A stretch of DNA of 64,000 nt from Hyphomicrobiales bacterium 4NK60-0047b (GTDB lineage Bacteria; Pseudomonadota; Alphaproteobacteria; Rhizobiales; HXMU1428-3). The position numbers and the translations under genes were made by a program. The notes under the pieces were generated by a model. It made no database searches. It was not told the DNA's origin and saw nothing but the letters and a program-made list of their open reading frames with translations. This document shows positions 16,001 to 22,000 of the stretch, one piece after another. Position 1 is the first letter of the stretch, and each line of letters starts with the position of its first letter. The stretch spans positions 62,001 to 126,000 of the forward strand of contig BAABWY010000001.1 of assembly GCA_040367435.1 (NCBI GenBank), in the 5' to 3' direction.

Positions 16001-19000
16001 ATTGAGCAAAGCTCCCCTTAAAATGACAAGCTTTTCGTTACTCTCAACAAGGGTAACCAGCAAGTCACCATCAATATTTTCAAATTTAATCTGATTGCGC
16101 GTGACCCCGAGTCCAAACTCAATTCGGTCAACACCAGCACTATCAAAAATACTCGCATTTCCCTGGCCAAAACCAAATTCATAAAGGTCATCACCAGATC
16201 CACCTTCAAGAATATCAGAACCAGCTCCACCAACAATCTTATCATCACGCCCATCAAAACCAATAAGCCGATTATTTTCATCATCGCCGATCAACATTCG
16301 ATCACGAACATCTTCAATATTTAAAATTGTGCCATCAGCAAAATGAAACTCCTCAACTTTGGTGTTGGTCAAACCACCAATAATCGTCAAAGCATCTTCG
16401 CCATTACCAAGATCAATAAGCAAATCATCTTCATTACGACGGAACGTTAAATCATCAGCTTGAACTGTTAGTCCAAAAACAACACGATCAATAACCGAAG
16501 GATTATCTTCCTGCTCCTGAATTCGATCCAGGTCATATCCAAGACCGAAGGCATAAATATCTTCTTGGTTACCACCAATTAAAAGGTCATCACCTTGGCG
16601 GCCATCTAAAGTATTAGGTTGGTCTGGCAAACCTTCAATAACATTATCACCTCGGTTGCCACCCTCAATTTGCAATAATTCTTCAACATCAGAATCTAAT
16701 AAAAATGAACCATCTTGAAATTCAAAACGTTCAATCCCATCACTAATATTGCGAAACTGGTTTTGAATACGCAGCACATCTGTACGCTCAGCAATTGTAA
16801 TAACAAGGTCATCACCATTTTTAGTAAAGACAACATTGTCTCTGGTAATATCATCACCAAATTCAACCACATCCTGTGTCGGCACAGAGACCCCTTGACG
16901 GTCCTTCCAAGACGCACGTTCCTGAGTATCAATGATTAGATCTTCGGCATAACCAACATCAAACTTATAACGATCACCACCATCTCGGCCAATAAGCGTA
17001 TCATTGCCGCCGCGACCATCTAACGTTTCAGAAAAATTCGAACCAGTAATAATGTTATCCGCATTATCACCAACTAAATCAATATCTTCAGGATTGAAGT
17101 CTGAATAATTCAACGTACGGTCAGATAATTCAAAAAATTCAACTGCACTTTCTTGCAAACCAGCGCGAACATATTGATTTTCCATAACGACTTGGTCGCC
17201 TGTTTCATCAACAGTAATAATAAGATCAAGGTCGGTGCGAGAGAAGGTAACATCAGTCGTTAGAATATCACTCAATACAACCGTATCAATACCACCAAAT
17301 GTAGTCTCAAAAGCACTTGTAGGCACACTGACATCATAGATTGCATCCCTGCCATACCCTTTTTCAAATAGGTAAGTATCATTGCCACCAAAGCCTTCTA
17401 AACGATCATTACCCAAACCGCCATCAATGACTTCACTGACCATTTCAAAGCCATAGATAACATCATCATTTTCAGTTTTTGCTTCATTGATAAAATGTTG
17501 AAGTAATTGCAAGTAAGACCATTCGGTCCCGTCAGCAAATGTGATTTCTTCAATTAAGTTCACATAACCAACAAGGAAAATATATTCTAGAAAATCACTG
17601 AGGACGAGTTCATCTTGCGTGTCTTTAACTCGTAGTCTCAATGTGTCTGAAGAGCCATCTCTGAGATAATCAAAATCTGTCCATCTCAAATCATCTGTGA
17701 ATTCAAGATAATCAGTTTTTGTACCGAACAAAGATGCACTCATATCATTATCAAGGAAAACATCTTGGCCATAGCCACGCCCATAAATATAAGTGTCTTC
17801 ACCTTCTAACCCAGTTAGGAAATCATCTCCAGCGCCACCATCTAGAATATCTTCTATCAAAAATCCATAAATGGCATCATCGCCCTCTGTTTTGGCATTT
17901 TCTAAAACACGCCGAGCGATTTCATTAAATTCTAATGACGTTCCATCATCGAACAAAAAACGTTCGATTAAGTTAGGCGCAATAACATCAACATCAAGAG
18001 AGGGGTCAAGAGCTGCAAAGGCCTCAAAGTTAAGTGATGTTCCACCAAATTGCTCAATGATAGTTAAAGTATCACTGGTTTCATTTCCTTCATCATCCAG
18101 CAGGATGATTTTGAGGTCTTCACTGTCCCCATCACGGACCAATTTCAATGCATCAGAAGTTAGACCTTCCCCTAAAAACTGAACAAAATCCAACCCAGCT
18201 GTAGCCGCACCAAAAGAGAAACTACCAGCATCATCAATAACATCTTGTCCATCACCACGTTGATAGATATAGACATCGCCACCCGCGCCGCCTTCAAGAA
18301 CATCATTACCTTTACCGCCGGCTAAAACATCAACTTCACCGGAGCCAACATACGTATCACTTGTATCGCGAGGATCAGATACTTCTATAGCTATTCTAAA
18401 ACGGTCCCAAAGTGCACCGTTTGCAAAAACGATATTATTAACACCCGTCTCATATTGAACGAGCTTCGCACTGTTACCATTCCCCTGAATTGCACGTTCA
18501 TTCAGTTCTCCAAGAAATTGGTCAGTTATCCTCAAACTATCTGTACGTCCTTCGATATTGATAATCAGGTCCATACCATCACGAATGAGAGTAACTTCAT
18601 CAGATTTTACATCAGTAAAACGCAATTCATCGGCTTTGCCCAGATCTCGGTCATAAATAAAATCTTGTCCAAAATCCTTACCAACAAAATAGGTATCCGA
18701 GCCAAAACCACCACGATAGATTTGATTACCACCGGTGATATAAATCAAGTCAGCTTCATCTGTACCATCAACTTCTGTCACAGAAGTTTCATGTTGAATC
18801 AGTCTCGTTTCGTCAACTGACAGGGCATTTATGATCGCTTGCAGATCAAGATCTATACCTACATTCTCAAATGCAGGAATGATCATTTGAAAAATATAAC
18901 GCTGATCAATTAAAAGGCGTGTCCCATATAAATTGGCTTGATTAGATACCTCGTAATCAGGATAGATTTGCCATAAAATTTCGTTCCAGTCGATCAAATA

Positions 19001-22000
19001 GTCATAAGCTTCATCAAAGCCAGATGGTGCAGCCTCAAAAATAGCTTCAAAGAATGGCGCCATTTCACGATCAGTTGTGGCCTTATAAACGTTATCTTCA
19101 ACGTTAAATTCTATGCCGCGAGCAACATCACTTAAGCCACCTTGCACAGCAAAACGGACCGCATAACTACGGCTAATATTGATGTACTCAGTCATCATGG
19201 CATCATAGAGATCTATGACTGTATCAATACCAGAATCAAACTGTTCTTCAGAAAGGCTTCCTGGCCCGTTTTCATTAACCGCATAGTCTATCGTACCATC
19301 AGTTTCATTAATCACCGCTGAAAGGACTTGTGGTCTAAAATCAATACCAATTAAAGACGTGGCAAAATGCAATTGACCAGGCGTTAAGACTTCAACCCTA
19401 AAATGACTATCGTCCGTTGAGCCAACCTCATCTAGCGTATCAAGATCAACTTCAAAATTCCGCAAATTAAAATCACGGGCAGTGCCAAATTTATCTTGTA
19501 ATTCTAATGCTCTATCTAAGTTGCGAGCCCAGACAAGAAACGTCCCATCTCTGTCCGTAACCTCAACCGTATAATCCACAACCACTTCATCAATGAAGTT
19601 AATACCAATACGCTCAACCTCAATTGAGGCATAAGGATTAAAGCTAATCTCCTCAAGGCGCCATTCTTGGCCTTCAGTCACAGCCTGGGCTTGAATATCT
19701 TCAATGGTTGGGCTGACAATAATTTGTCCATCACTGTCCAAAATCGGGGTGCCGCTAGCCAGCCCCCAAGACCCATCTTCATTTTGGATGCCATAATCAT
19801 GAACAATAACCCGGCCTTCAACAACCTCAGCTAAATAAGGCGCGTTATCGCGGTGCTCTAGTGCTTCAGCACGAGAAGAAGGAGAGAATGTTTGTTCAAG
19901 CTGCCAATTGCCCCCAGATTGCGGTTGTTGAGCTAAAATATTTTCTAATGTTGGTCGTGCAATAACCAATCCATCTTGGTCGAGCACCGGCTGCCCAGAT
20001 GCTAATGCCCAGTAGCCACCTGTTTCATCTTCAACATAAACACCACGATCAACAAGCTCCGTCAGACCATTATTATCTGCCAATAATACAGGTGTTAATT
20101 CTCTGCTAAGCTCAATAGAAAAACTCCATTTACCAAGCACTTCGCCAGCTTGTTCAACAAGAGTTTTTAATTTCGGCGTAGACATGCCTGAAGAGGCTTG
20201 TGCTACAAGCTCACCCAGCTCAAAATCATTTGAGGCATCAACTGCCAAATCAGCAACCCGGCCAAAACCTTGAGCGTTAACAAGACGGCCCTCTAGCCAC
20301 GGAGCAATGCCTTTCTCACCGCGATAAACAGTATCAACTTCACTAAGATCAAAAATCGCTTCAAATAGATTACCAACGCCACCTGATTCAAATGTGAATT
20401 GACCGCGCGCAGGTAAAAATGCGCCTTGCGGTGTTTCAGCATTTAACTCTGTTCCAGCAGCATCAATTGAGATAATGCCAAGCTCATCAAGAGTGAACAA
20501 TTCACCTTCATCGGTTTCGCCGTCTTGATCAATGTCACGCCAAACACGCAGTTCAGAATAAATCAGATCTGCTGTGTCGATAACCCCATCGCCATTGTCA
20601 TCATAAAGGGCAAGCTCTTCAAAGCCATCCATTGTGGCATCACCAAACAATTCAGTGATATCATCGATGCGGTTATTGTTGTTTTTATCAAGGGCAAGGA
20701 AACCGTCATCCCCTTTTAACCAGCCGGTACGCTCAGCAAAAAAGTCAGCATCAGTGTCAAAATAAACTTGGGACGTGTCAAACCCAACGGTCTCAATACC
20801 ATCCCCATCGAGATCAAGCACAAGCGGATCCGCCTCAATACTCCAGGCTACAGCTTTCGCAAATCTAATAGAAGCAGCCAGCATTGTCACAGCTTCATCA
20901 ATCAAAGGTAAGGCATTAAACAAACCACCTGTACCGGGGGCAGGGGGAAGTAAAGCTGCCAGTGCAAAAAAAGGATTGGCTTGTTTAAATATCAGGCCCA
21001 GGTCACCCTTTGCCGCGTCAGGGTCTGCTAAAAGATCAAAACCCCAAATGGTTTTCACACCCTCAAAGTTTTTAACCCGCTGGCCTGTAAAATCAAATTG
21101 CCGTGTAAATTCAGCAGCATCACTATCATTGCCAAATAAAAGCTCACCGAAAATAGAAAAAGTATTAGCGACAATCAGATCTGATCCATTTTCCGGATCA
21201 ATAAAATAATTAATGAAAGGGAAGAAAATATCAAAGTATATTGGACTTTGATAAGTTGCCAGCCCAACACCACCACCAAGTCCGAACCCTACACTTCCAA
21301 GCGCCATAAAAGGAATATTGTTATTACCACCAACCAAGGGTAGACCGAAAAACTTCAATAAGTCCTCTTTACCACCATCTTCAATAACAGTATTAGGATA
21401 CCACCAAAATATATCTGAGTTAGTTGCATCCTCGGCAAGTTTAGCACCATTTATATCAAGTCCATCAATTGTGTCACCATAAAGCTGACCACCTTTCGAA
21501 GTGTTAAACACCCAGTCACGACCTTCTCCGCCAAGGGTGATAGCTTTTACACCACCAAATGCAAGAACATTATCTCCCCCTTTACCCCCGTCCAATTTTA
21601 ATTGTAGATTCTCTAAAGCCTGATACTCAGATGACCAACCAATCAAAACATCATTACCATCTTCACCTGTAACTTCGGCTTGGCCTGTTGCAAAAATCCA
21701 ATCATCCCCACCTCCACCAAATGCCCGGCTTTGGCCCATAGCAACAAGGAAGTCTTCCCCTTCATCACCATATAAAGTTGCCTGTTCTCTGCCCAGTAAA
21801 AAATCACTGCCGCCTTCACCATGAATGATAGCAGAACCATACCCCAACAAAAGGTCCTCATTATCTCCAGAAAATACTTTTGCTACATTGGTTGCAATAA
21901 CAAAATCAGCGGCTTCTCCTGTTAAGTTTTCACCTTCATTAAATAAAAATATTGGAAAGTCTGTATATTTTAAATCTGAGGGGTACGTTCCATTAGGATC

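Noticed and set aside
10600-18780. Regular 411-base repeats resembling a tandem or CRISPR-like array
   Set aside because: The period is whole codons of diverged protein repeats, with no short identical repeats and unique spacers.
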